Notes: generated by a model not told the origin, from the sequence alone. Positions 1 to 6,691 are shown, counted from the stretch's first letter. The stretch: DNA of 8,274 bases from CAZCDS01 sp964497585 (GCA_964497585.1 CAZCDS010000114.1:1-8274), one strand, 5' to 3'. Numbers and translations: made by a program.

Positions 1-215
1 CAACACGAGTCGCTATCACGAAGCGCTTGGCAACGTCACGCCCGATGACGTATACCATGGGCGACGAGAGTCCATATTGGAGCGTCGCAGTACTCTCAAA
101 CGAGAAACGCTTAAGCGGCGTAAGGAAGTCAACCGATTTAACCCCAGGCCTCCGGAGGCCGAAACTCTCCTCTAATTCATCGTCTCAAAATTAACATTTC
201 AGCTGACGACATACA
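1..215 (+). mobile_element. Right-hand end of an IS3/IS150-like insertion sequence (partial, boundary inferred)
   Basis: The window opens inside an insertion sequence whose transposase ends at 175. IS3-superfamily elements usually end a few tens of bases after the transposase stop, in 5'-CA on the transposase strand. A CA ending at about 211 or 215 (the reverse strand reads TGTATGTCGTCAGCTG) would fit. The other terminal repeat and the target duplication are outside the window, so the boundary is inferred. If it is right, the 3' end of the minus-strand frame at 177-425 lies inside the element. Confidence 0.4.
2..175 (+). CDS. IS3-family (IS150-like) transposase, C-terminal fragment
   Basis: This is an open frame entering from the left edge and ending at TAA 173-175; 57 codons are visible. 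It begins NTSRYHEALGNVTPDDVYHG and continues with an Arg/Lys-rich helix (RRESILERRSTLKRE, then TLKRRKEVNRF). The YHEALGNVTPDDVY-x-GRR pattern is the usual end of the DDE integrase-core transposase in IS3-superfamily elements. There the 'N-x-x-R-x-H-x-A-L' segment follows the catalytic Glu and the basic tail closes the protein. The catalytic DDE residues are upstream, outside the window, so intactness cannot be judged. The stop sits one base from the stop of the convergent frame at 177-425. The protein would catalyse transposition of its own element. Confidence 0.85.
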   Translation, partial: NTSRYHEALGNVTPDDVYHGRRESILERRSTLKRETLKRRKEVNRFNPRPPEAETLL

Positions 216-425
216 CTCTTGAGGAGACGATGGACAATGTGGGAGGATTTCCTCGTCTGCAATGACGTGGCCCCATTGAAGTATTGTAGTTGTACCATCC
301 GAGATTTTCAGATGAGGACAAACGTGAGGATTTTTGTCACGAGGTCTTGAGCCGTCCAAGGCTTCGCAGACTCTTGCGCCTCTAGGACAGCCTCGGATAA
401 TCTTGACCGGATAGGAGTTCCTCAA
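177..425 (-). CDS. Hypothetical Cys-rich small protein, possibly truncated by the adjacent IS
   Basis: This is an 82-codon frame that would start at TTG (425-423). It has no convincing ribosome-binding site, only an AGGA about 11 bases upstream. It carries spaced cysteines (IIRGCPRGARVCEALDG, then HVCPHLKISDG, then ILPHCPSSPQEC) that could bind a metal, although I recognise no family. It overlaps the 3' end of the 382-522 ORF by 44 bases in another frame. It could therefore be a translationally coupled gene, or the second half of one frameshifted gene. Its last residues (about AEMLILRR) are probably encoded by the IS end, which suggests that the original 3' end was lost on insertion. No function is proposed, and it may be non-coding. 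Confidence 0.3.
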   Translation of the reverse strand: MRNSYPVKIIRGCPRGARVCEALDGSRPRDKNPHVCPHLKISDGTTTILQWGHVIADEEILPHCPSSPQECMSSAEMLILRR

Positions 426-522
426 TACAGTGGCAATCCTGATCAGGGAGCTCTAGGTCTGTTTTCTCAGGAACGCGTGTTGGACCAAAATCAGAGCCAC
501 GAAGCCATTGTTCTTCATTCAT
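382..522 (-). CDS. Small hypothetical protein (46 aa) with strong ribosome-binding site
   Basis: The predicted protein starts MNEEQWLRGSDFGPTRVPEK and ends LSGQDYPRLS; it is acidic and soluble with a Cys-His-Cys (DCHC) near residue 30. I do not recognise a family. The start is chosen because AAGGAGG (528-534 on the complement) lies five bases upstream of the ATG, among the best ribosome-binding sites in the window. The frame stays open upstream as far as a TTG at 693, but the Shine-Dalgarno argues for the internal ATG. A 9-bp hairpin (546-569) sits about 12 bases before the Shine-Dalgarno. The gene is downstream of the kinase in the same orientation, about 440 bases away. It could be a frameshifted N-terminal half of a longer gene continuing in the 177-425 frame. 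Confidence 0.45.
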   Translation of the reverse strand: MNEEQWLRGSDFGPTRVPEKTDLELPDQDCHCIEELLSGQDYPRLS

Positions 523-545
523 ACACACCTCCTTCTTCTTGCTAA

Positions 546-569
546 GGTCCATCCCCTCAAGGATGGACC
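546..569 (-). promoter_or_regulatory. Perfect 9-bp hairpin in leader of the small ORF
   Basis: GGTCCATCC (546-554) and GGATGGACC (561-569) are exact reverse complements with a 6-base loop. On the minus strand the hairpin ends about 12 bases before the AAGGAGG of the 46-residue ORF. It is GC-rich but has no following U-run, so a terminator is unlikely. A translational control element or protein-binding site in the leader is possible, and this role is inferred. Confidence 0.5.
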
Positions 570-965
570 CCCTTACGCATAGATATAGTTGATGATTCTG
601 AGGGGATATGATGAAAATGGTGCAATGCGCCGAGTAAGGGCCTTTCTCGGCGTCGGTCCAGAGGCAAACGTCCCTCAAAATGGACCTGGTCAAGCCTCTC
701 CCGATGGATCAGGAACGTCTTAATGTCGGAACACCGAGCAATGATCGCAAGGTCTTTTGAAAACGCAATCGGCGGATGTTGAGAAGAGGGCTTGAATCCT
801 GAACGCACGGGTTCTAAGGCGGTCGAAGCGTTCTGCCGCGGAAAGTCTCTCAAAGACCCACCCCAAACGGGGTATCGAGTATTTCAAGAAAAGGGCTTTT
901 GTATCGGTAATACCATGTCTTGTCCGAGTTGACCGTGTAATATGAGCTCCTCATCACACCGGTGC
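570..965. other. Stretch between kinase and small ORF without a convincing gene
   Basis: Two minus-strand frames cross this stretch. One is 853-557, with a TTG start and 98 codons, containing FSKDLAIIARCSDIKTFLIH. The other is the upstream part of the 382-693 frame, containing TIFIISPQNHQLYLC. Neither has a good ribosome-binding site. The more protein-like text seems to pass from the first frame to the second at around 660-680, which would suit a frameshifted relic. I recognise no family, so this is recorded as a possible decayed gene rather than called. Confidence 0.3.
860..873 (-). terminator. Weak hairpin downstream of the kinase gene (candidate terminator)
   Basis: ACCCC (860-864) pairs with GGGGT (869-873) around a 4-base loop, about 95 bases after the kinase stop. 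On the minus strand it is followed by GGGTCTTTG, a poor U-tract. It is the only compact GC hairpin I see soon after the kinase. A rho-independent terminator is possible but weak. Confidence 0.25.
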
Positions 966-3900
966 TCAAGCTCCGTCAAGAACGTGGCGCACGGAGCGGA
1001 GCAAATCCCTCGTGTTGAACGGTTTGGCGACCTTCCCTTTAGCTTCAGTGTCAAGAAAGGTTTTCGTGTCTCCTGAGATAGCCAAACCGCTTGCTATGAG
1101 AGCCTTGACCTGGGGATCAATCTTAAGGAGTTCCTTCAAGCACTCTTCGCCTCCCATCTCAGGCATGATCAGGTCGAGAATGACCAGAGCAATATCCGAT
1201 TTCTGCTGGGCGTATATCTGCAGAGCCTCCTTGCCGCTGCCTACAGTCAAAACGGAGTATCCTGCATTCGTGAGGATTCTCTTGGCGAGTTCGCTTATCA
1301 TCGGTTCATCATCCACTACAAGGATGGTCTCCGTCCCCCCGGCTATCGGAGTGGCCTTCCGCTCCGGCTCAGTGTCAGGTTTGGCTTCCTCGGCTGCCGG
1401 AAAGTACATGGAGAAGGTCGTCCCCTTTCCGACCTCGCTCTCGCAACTGATATGGCCGCTGTGCATCTTGACTATGCCGAACACCGTCGACAGACCCAAG
1501 CCGGTCCCGTCGGCAAGTCCCTTGGTCGTGAAGAAGGGCTCGAAGATGTGTTGTAACACATCCTCGCTCATGCCGTGCCCGGTATCCGAAACTCGTAGAA
1601 GCACATACTGGCCTGTGAAATGTCCACCACACTCTCCGCAAAACTGATTTTCCACCTGCACGTTCTGGGTGGTAATGGTGAGCTTGCCACCGTCAGGCAT
1701 GGCGTCTTTAGCGTTGACGGCAAGGTTAATGAGCATTTGCTCGACCTGATTGGAATCCGCTTGAACCGGCCTCAACTCCTCCTCTAGCTTGAGTTCGATC
1801 TCAATCATCTTGGGAATTGTGCGATACAGGAGCCGCTCGGCGCTCTTGACGTCCTCGTTGAGATTGATATGCTCGAACTTCGTGTCAACCCTTCTGCTGA
1901 AGGTGAGGATCTGTTTGACCAGATCAGCCCCTCGGTCCGCAGACTGACGAATTGCATCCATGTCGGAGAATCTCATACCCCTTTGAGCAAGCTCCATCTC
2001 CAGCAGCTCAGCATGACCCGAGATGATCTGCAAGAGATTGTTAAAATCGTGTGCTATCCCACCTGCCAGGGTGCCCACCGCCTCCATCTTTTGGGCCTGC
2101 AGGAGATGCTCCTCAAGGCGCTTGCGGTCGGTGATGTCCTCCACCGCAGCCTGAAAAGCCTGAACATTGCCTCCTGAGTCCAATCGAGGAGTCAAGATCA
2201 CTCTTAGGTACGAGGATTTGCCCCATTTGCTGGTATAAGGTGTTTCCAGTTCGACCTTCCGCCCTTCTTGCATACAACGCTTGAAGGCATCCGAGATTCC
2301 AGCCTCCACAAGAGGTGGAAAAGTCAACATGTTAATGGACTTCGTGGCTTCGGGTGATGGAGAGCCAAGGATGTCCAATAGCCAGGGGTTGACCTCGGTA
2401 ATTCGACCTCCCGTGTCACTGGATATAATGCCTATCGGGACATGAAGAACAAGTGAGCGATACTTTTCCTCACTCTCCCGCAGTGCCTCTTGCGTCCTCC
2501 TAATCTCGGTGATGTCCATGAAAGTTCCGATTGTGCTTTCCAATGAACCATTTGCCGAAAATAGAGGCGCACCGGAAACGGCAACAGTACGCCGTGTCCC
2601 ACGCTTGCCCTTGATCTCAACTTCGTACACGGAACTCTCGCCCTCCTCTCGCTTGGCGTGTTCCCGTTCTATCCTCTCAAGGCTCTCCTGGGTAAAGAAG
2701 GAATGATAGGTCCGACCAACGAGCTCTTCAGGACTGTCAATCTCAAGCATCTCGCACATGACCCGATTCATAAAGATTGTGACTTCATTCCGATCGATCT
2801 GCCAGATACCCACCGAAGTGTGCTCGGCGAGAGTCTTATACAGGTCTTCACTGCTCCTAAGCGCATCCTCCGCCTTCTTACGCTCGGTGATGTCCTCGTA
2901 GGTACCGAGCAGACCTACCACTCCCCCAAGCCTGTCCCGGATAGGAACCTTGTTTGTTCTTGCCCATCTCTGGGTGCCGTCTGCCCTAAGATACCGCTCG
3001 ATAATGTTGAATACAGGAACACCTGCTTCCATGACTCTTTTGTCGTCCTCACGAAAACCATTCGCCTGGCTCTTCTCCCAGGGAAGGTCGTAGTCGCTCT
3101 TTCCGACAACCTCCTCTGATGAAGTCAGTCCCGCAGCCTTGAGCCACTCTTTGTTCCCTCCCATGTAGACCGACTCTCGATCTTTCCAGAAGACTGCGAC
3201 TGGAATCGTGTCCAAAACCGTCAACAACATCTGCTGCGACTCCCGTAGCGCTTCCTCCGCCTTCTTGCGTTCGGTGATGTCGGTTATCATTCCAAGGGCG
3301 CCGAGGAATTCACCGGATTGATCAAAAATCGGATTGGTAGAAATGATCGTCCATAGTTCAAAGCCATCTTTGCGGCAAAATTTGAAATCGTGCTGCTCTG
3401 CTATTCCTTCGCGTCTACGTCGCAGAAGTGTCTTCGCTTGAGCTACCTCTTCTTCTTCCATGAAATCGAAGAGATTCCTCCCGATCATTTCTTCTGGAGA
3501 GCACCCCAGCATCTCTGCCATTGTTTTGTTGACAAAGGTCGTCTTACCTTCGGCGTCGATAAGCCAGATTCCCTCGTTGGCTGTCTCGACAATTCTTCTA
3601 TACCGCGCCTCGCTTTCGCGAAGCGTCTCGTAGGTTTTCATGCGAGCCGTTTCATCGCTGTATACGGCAACGATTTCTCCGGCCGGGAGCTTGTACACAA
3701 AGTTGTCTCGCCAGCCTTCGATTCTGTCATCTCGGTACAAGGTCACCGGATGGTGTTCAGACTCTCCCGTGCGCCACACCCTCTGGAACACATCGAACAG
3801 ACCGAATTCCTTGACTGCGGGAAACGCCTCAAGCAGGCTCTTACCGATTACTTGATCTCTGGAAGTTCCTTCTATTGTTTCTCCAGCCTGGTTGAAGTCT

Positions 3901-4856
3901 AAAAAGATGAAATCTTCACCATCATTCTCCGCCCTGTACACGGCGACTGCATTGCCCATGTTTTCGAAAAGAGCCTTGAACCGCTCTTCGCTGTCTCTCA
4001 GCCTACTTTCCATCCTTTTGCGTTCGGTGATGTCCGTGAGCCGTTCGATCACTAGTCTCACTTCTCCGTTGGCGTCCAGGAGAGGGCTGCTGGCACACAA
4101 GAAATGCCTATCCAACTCGGGAACGTATTTCTCAAGACATTCCATTTTCTTGCTTCTCACAGCCCGAGACGTGGCGCAGGGCTGGCATGGCTCTCTCCGA
4201 CCTATGGACTCGTAGCATTTGCGTCCGTTTATTTCTGCAGGCTCAAGCCCCAGCAACTCGTACCCCGCACGATTGTAGCGAGTGATGGTGTGGTCGGGAA
4301 GCTGAACACCGACCACATCCGGTAGAGCATCCAGTACGGCCGAAAGCAATCCCTCACTCTTCCGCAATGCTTCCTCGGCTTGCCTTTCATCAGTGACGTC
4401 CCGCAAGGTGACAATATGCCCGACTGGCTCGCCTCCTATGTCTTTGAACAGAGCAGAGCTAATGTGGATGTCCAAAACCAGGCCATCCTTGGTGAGACGC
4501 CGGGTGTCAAAGGATGGAACCTGCTCCCCCTTAAAAAGCTTTTCTAGAGTCTCTTTGGTCTGCGAGGTAAACTCTTCGGGCACATAGTCGATTCGTTTTC
4601 CCAGGACCTCGTCCTCGGACCATCCAAATGTACGGGTAAACGCTGGGTTGACGTAGAGCGCATGTCCTGAGGTGTCATACACCACCATGGGGTCAGGAGA
4701 AGAATCCAAAAGCGACCGATGCTTCGTCTCACATTGCTGGAGCCTGTCCTTGCATTGCTCCAGTTCATATTCCAGGCTATCAAGGGATGCGATGCGCTGG
4801 CGCATCTCCTGCAGCTCTTGGATAAGCTCATCTCTCGTCTTAACCGAATTGTCCAT
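966..4856 (-). CDS. Orphan cytoplasmic hybrid histidine kinase with seven PAS domains and a C-terminal receiver
   Basis: The 1296-residue protein starts at the ATG at 4856, which has AGGAGG (4863-4868) six bases upstream. An N-terminal coiled coil (about 5-50) precedes seven PAS domains at about 48-158, 172-280, 295-405, 420-532, 545-660, 675-785 and 800-912. Most end in the D-I-T-E/D-R/I linker. PAS2 has a CYESIGRREPCQPC cysteine cluster (C214, C224, C227). The kinase core follows: H-box GGIAHDFNN with phospho-acceptor His936, N-box N1044/N1048, G1 DTGHG (1091-1095), FEPFFTTK (1105-1112) and GTGLGL (1117-1122). A receiver (about 1177-1296) has acidic D1182/D1183, phospho-acceptor Asp1228 and Lys1278, with Ser1256 at the usual Thr/Ser switch. 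All catalytic residues are present. From the family it should autophosphorylate on His936 and pass phosphate to its own receiver; ligands are unknown. There is no membrane segment, DNA-binding domain or partner regulator nearby. Confidence 0.95.
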   Translation of the reverse strand: MDNSVKTRDELIQELQEMRQRIASLDSLEYELEQCKDRLQQCETKHRSLLDSSPDPMVVYDTSGHALYVNPAFTRTFGWSEDEVLGKRIDYVPEEFTSQTKETLEKLFKGEQVPSFDTRRLTKDGLVLDIHISSALFKDIGGEPVGHIVTLRDVTDERQAEEALRKSEGLLSAVLDALPDVVGVQLPDHTITRYNRAGYELLGLEPAEINGRKCYESIGRREPCQPCATSRAVRSKKMECLEKYVPELDRHFLCASSPLLDANGEVRLVIERLTDITERKRMESRLRDSEERFKALFENMGNAVAVYRAENDGEDFIFLDFNQAGETIEGTSRDQVIGKSLLEAFPAVKEFGLFDVFQRVWRTGESEHHPVTLYRDDRIEGWRDNFVYKLPAGEIVAVYSDETARMKTYETLRESEARYRRIVETANEGIWLIDAEGKTTFVNKTMAEMLGCSPEEMIGRNLFDFMEEEEVAQAKTLLRRRREGIAEQHDFKFCRKDGFELWTIISTNPIFDQSGEFLGALGMITDITERKKAEEALRESQQMLLTVLDTIPVAVFWKDRESVYMGGNKEWLKAAGLTSSEEVVGKSDYDLPWEKSQANGFREDDKRVMEAGVPVFNIIERYLRADGTQRWARTNKVPIRDRLGGVVGLLGTYEDITERKKAEDALRSSEDLYKTLAEHTSVGIWQIDRNEVTIFMNRVMCEMLEIDSPEELVGRTYHSFFTQESLERIEREHAKREEGESSVYEVEIKGKRGTRRTVAVSGAPLFSANGSLESTIGTFMDITEIRRTQEALRESEEKYRSLVLHVPIGIISSDTGGRITEVNPWLLDILGSPSPEATKSINMLTFPPLVEAGISDAFKRCMQEGRKVELETPYTSKWGKSSYLRVILTPRLDSGGNVQAFQAAVEDITDRKRLEEHLLQAQKMEAVGTLAGGIAHDFNNLLQIISGHAELLEMELAQRGMRFSDMDAIRQSADRGADLVKQILTFSRRVDTKFEHINLNEDVKSAERLLYRTIPKMIEIELKLEEELRPVQADSNQVEQMLINLAVNAKDAMPDGGKLTITTQNVQVENQFCGECGGHFTGQYVLLRVSDTGHGMSEDVLQHIFEPFFTTKGLADGTGLGLSTVFGIVKMHSGHISCESEVGKGTTFSMYFPAAEEAKPDTEPERKATPIAGGTETILVVDDEPMISELAKRILTNAGYSVLTVGSGKEALQIYAQQKSDIALVILDLIMPEMGGEECLKELLKIDPQVKALIASGLAISGDTKTFLDTEAKGKVAKPFNTRDLLRSVRHVLDGA
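2128..4399 (-). repeat. Periodic DNA repeat at PAS-domain linkers
   Basis: The 11-base plus-strand word TCGGTGATGTC recurs at 2128, 2506, 2884, 3271 and 4024, with a variant (TCAGTGACGTC) at 4389. The spacings are 378, 378, 387, 753 and 365 bases. On the coding strand it encodes the D-I-T-E/D linker closing each PAS domain. The register matches one PAS unit of about 126 codons, with one double-length step over PAS3, whose linker diverged (SDETARMK). It marks internal duplication of PAS units within the kinase gene. Confidence 0.7.
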
Positions 4857-5040
4857 GGCGGGCCTCCTTTGAGTGGAGGGAAAGCTGGCTGAATGGCATT
4901 GTGCGGAATTTAGCGAGGGCCTTACCTTTCCAGCGGTCTTAGCTACGATAACCGGGAGCGGGATGGTTGCCATGAACCAGAAGAGTGTTCCTACGATCCC
5001 CCATAAGACCTGCCAGACACGAACCCGTCGTTCCGTGGCC

Positions 5041-5059
5041 GAAAAAGAGGCCCTTTTTC
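5041..5059 (-). promoter_or_regulatory. Hairpin early in the kinase leader
   Basis: GAAAAAG (5041-5047) and CTTTTTC (5053-5059) are exact reverse complements around a 5-base loop. On the minus strand it would form within the first 25 bases of a transcript from the promoter at 5069-5097, and reads as an A-rich arm, GGCCT and a T-rich arm. The A/T stem is weak. It could be an inefficient attenuator or a chance palindrome. Confidence 0.3.
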
Positions 5060-5068
5060 CCGTTTATC

Positions 5069-5097
5069 AGTGTACTGCAACGGATGCATGCGGTCAA
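5069..5097 (-). promoter_or_regulatory. Candidate sigma-70 promoter for the kinase gene
   Basis: On the minus strand TTGACC (5097-5092) is followed after exactly 17 bases by TACACT (5074-5069). That is five of six and four of six matches to the -35 and -10 consensus at the optimal spacing. The predicted start, near 5062, gives a leader of about 205 bases before the kinase ATG. The -35 overlaps a small palindrome (CGGT-CA-ACCG, 5091-5100) that could be an operator. No other good match was noticed upstream of this gene. Confidence 0.45.
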
Positions 5098-5183
5098 CCG
5101 CAATGTTGTCGCTCTATTTCACTCGAACCCTGCTTCAAGGCTTCGGGCAGAGGGGAAGGTTGAAGCCACTTTGAGTGAGCGCC

Positions 5184-5360
5184 CTAGCTCGTGAATCTTC
5201 GTTCCAGCTTTTGGAGCCATCGGATGAAGTCAAACAGCCGGTCGGCGGAAGGTCCTGGAAGCACGCTTGATTGCATGAAGAAGCTTGTCTCCGTCCGACA
5301 GAAGAAAAAGAACCCGCGCTCTCTCAATCAGGGTGGCTGAGGATGGGATGGGCGATCTCT
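5184..5360 (-). pseudogene. Possible decayed small gene downstream of the polymerase fragment
   Basis: Two minus-strand frames read like one interrupted protein. The first, from about 5358, contains ATLIERARVLFLL and continues SDGDKLLHAIKRA. The second contains SVLPGPSADRLFDFIRWLQK and ends LERRFTS at a TAG (5184-5186). An ATG-initiated version of the second frame is only 30 codons (5276-5184) and has no ribosome-binding site. I do not recognise a family, and a chance open stretch is possible. The rest of 4857-5183 holds the kinase leader and promoter and no gene that I can support. Confidence 0.2.
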
Positions 5361-5687
5361 TCAGTCTTCGAAATCGACCTGCAAATCAAGAAAAGGCTTG
5401 CTGCCGGGGTCATTATCTGGTCCATCAGGTGTCTCACGTCGCTCTCTTCGCCATGGGGGGCCTCCATCCACAAGGAATCGTAGATCGTCATGACCATCCG
5501 AGCCTTGATGTACCGGCGTCTGAAGATCCGATCCAGGCTCAACATTGTGGTTTTGGTCAGATTAGCTTCAATCTGTTGGGGCCAGGTGACTCGGAACTGT
5601 CTCTCTGTCTGTGCAGAAGGCCGCCGAGGGAACCGACGTTCTCTCCCCATAAGGCTTTGGACCACCCTCTCCTATGGCGGGAGCGTC
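5361..5687 (-). pseudogene. Family A DNA polymerase, decayed C-terminal fragment
   Basis: Read on the minus strand, 5671-5361 carries the end of a family A (Pol I-like) DNA polymerase. ERVVQSLMGRERRFP matches the 'G-Y-V-x-T-L-x-G-R-R-R-x-L-P' segment. RQFRVTWPQQIEANLTK falls where Pol I has the 'N-x-P-x-Q-G-x-A-A-D' helix. MVMTIYDSLWMEAP falls at motif C ('V-H-D-E-L'), and KPFLDLQVDFED with a TGA at 5361-5363 matches the usual C-terminal strand. It is broken: an in-frame TAG lies at 5672-5674 between LETLPP and ERVV. A one-base frameshift near 5385-5400 separates HLMDQIMTPA from the C-terminus. Motif C keeps the catalytic Asp but has Ser in place of Glu. The palm N-terminal half, fingers, thumb and exonuclease are absent. 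Similarity may continue into the last 20 or so codons of the upstream gene. Confidence 0.7.
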
Positions 5688-6545
5688 TCAAGCTCGATCA
5701 AGGGAGTCATCATACCTATCCAGGTAAAGTCTCGCCAGCTCAGCTCCCTCATCCGTATTTATGATCCTCGCCTTGTGCAATGCCCTAGTTACACCCCAGA
5801 AATATATAGCCTTATAATGTTCATCACGAAAGCCTCGGCGGCGACCAGCCGGATGAGGCAACTGTTGAACGTAGTATGAGTCTCTTATGAACCACTTTAC
5901 CCATCTCTCAACCGCCGAACCGACCGCAAAAATGACAGCCGGGTTCACCATTGAGATTTCCCTCTCCAGGAACCTTGAATAGCAGTTCTTAACTGTCTCT
6001 GCTTTGAAAGAAGACAGCCCTCTAAATCTTCCTTCTTTGTTATTTAAGCTGCACTTGACCAAATTAGTTATATATACATTGGCAAGTTTGAAGGTCAGGA
6101 TAGCGCTTAAGACGAATCTGCCGTACTCGCCACCCGTAAACCGCTGGGGATATCCGGTAAGCTGCTCGTTATGGGGTATCCAGTACCAGAACTTCGATGG
6201 CCGTTTGCGGTGACCCTGGAAAACGACTTCCCTGTAAATATCATAGTCGAGACTTGGCGACTCATAGATAAACATAATAGGCTGCTGATGCCAATCTGAT
6301 CTATCTCGGAGAGATCCCAGGGCCCGAACAAAATCACTTGAATGTGCACCGTGGGATATGTTGGTGAGTTGATACGATTCATCGTCGGCAGCAATGTGGC
6401 AGCCTATTTCGTCGCACGAAATGCAATACCGATTGATGGAAGTGTGCTCTCCGTTACGCGCATACTCGTCAAACGTATACCTGGCCACATCTGGCACGCC
6501 CACGGTAATGAGTTCTTCAAAATTGAGGCGTCGAAGGTCCTTCAT
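5688..6545 (-). CDS. Uracil-DNA glycosylase superfamily protein (family 4/5-like, putative Fe-S)
   Basis: The protein is 285 residues. The ATG at 6545 is chosen because AGGAGG (6553-6558) lies seven bases upstream; an ATG 12 codons earlier has no such site. Superfamily landmarks in order are: Cys41 and Cys44 (YCISCDEIGC); a motif-1-like strand IMFIYESPSLD (90-100); VYITNLVKC (157-165), like the 'T-N-x-V-K-C' of family 4; then Cys188, a helix, NPAVIFAVGSAVERW (201-215), and LPHPAGRRRG (229-238) at the 'H-P-S' position. C41, C44, C165 and C188 correspond to the four cluster ligands of family 4/5 UDGs, although the last pair is spaced 22 residues apart, longer than usual. Motif 1 (ESPS rather than GEAPG) and motif 2 (HPAG) are divergent, so the substrate is uncertain. 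Residues about 261-283 (IINTDEGAELARLYLDRYDD) resemble a Pol I segment and may derive from the adjacent polymerase remnant. Confidence 0.75.
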   Translation of the reverse strand: MKDLRRLNFEELITVGVPDVARYTFDEYARNGEHTSINRYCISCDEIGCHIAADDESYQLTNISHGAHSSDFVRALGSLRDRSDWHQQPIMFIYESPSLDYDIYREVVFQGHRKRPSKFWYWIPHNEQLTGYPQRFTGGEYGRFVLSAILTFKLANVYITNLVKCSLNNKEGRFRGLSSFKAETVKNCYSRFLEREISMVNPAVIFAVGSAVERWVKWFIRDSYYVQQLPHPAGRRRGFRDEHYKAIYFWGVTRALHKARIINTDEGAELARLYLDRYDDSLDRA

Positions 6546-6691
6546 GGCAAGCCCTCCTAATGCTCGTCGTATTTGGTTCAATATTCCGAAACATCGTGTG
6601 ATTAGAGATTGTTCCGATAGACCCGCTTCGGCGCTTCGCTTCCCGATAGCACGTTAGCTGGATTTCTGTTATAGGCGTTTCGGCCCCACGC

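Noticed and set aside
1012..1647. A 211-codon plus-strand frame inside the kinase, plus several other long antisense frames
   Set aside because: They lie opposite intact kinase catalytic and receiver motifs and have no features of their own.
4873..5194. Plus-strand frames upstream of the kinase with several cysteines
   Set aside because: They are antisense to the kinase leader and promoter, have no ribosome-binding site, and match no family.
5285..5764. A 159-codon plus-strand frame over the polymerase and UDG 3' region
   Set aside because: The minus strand there carries recognisable polymerase motifs; the plus frame has no ribosome-binding site and no motif, so it is a shadow.
6600..6690. 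An integron attC-like site around the GCTAACGTG sequence
   Set aside because: The paired core sites and the inner inverted repeats of attC are absent, and there is no integron integrase in the window.
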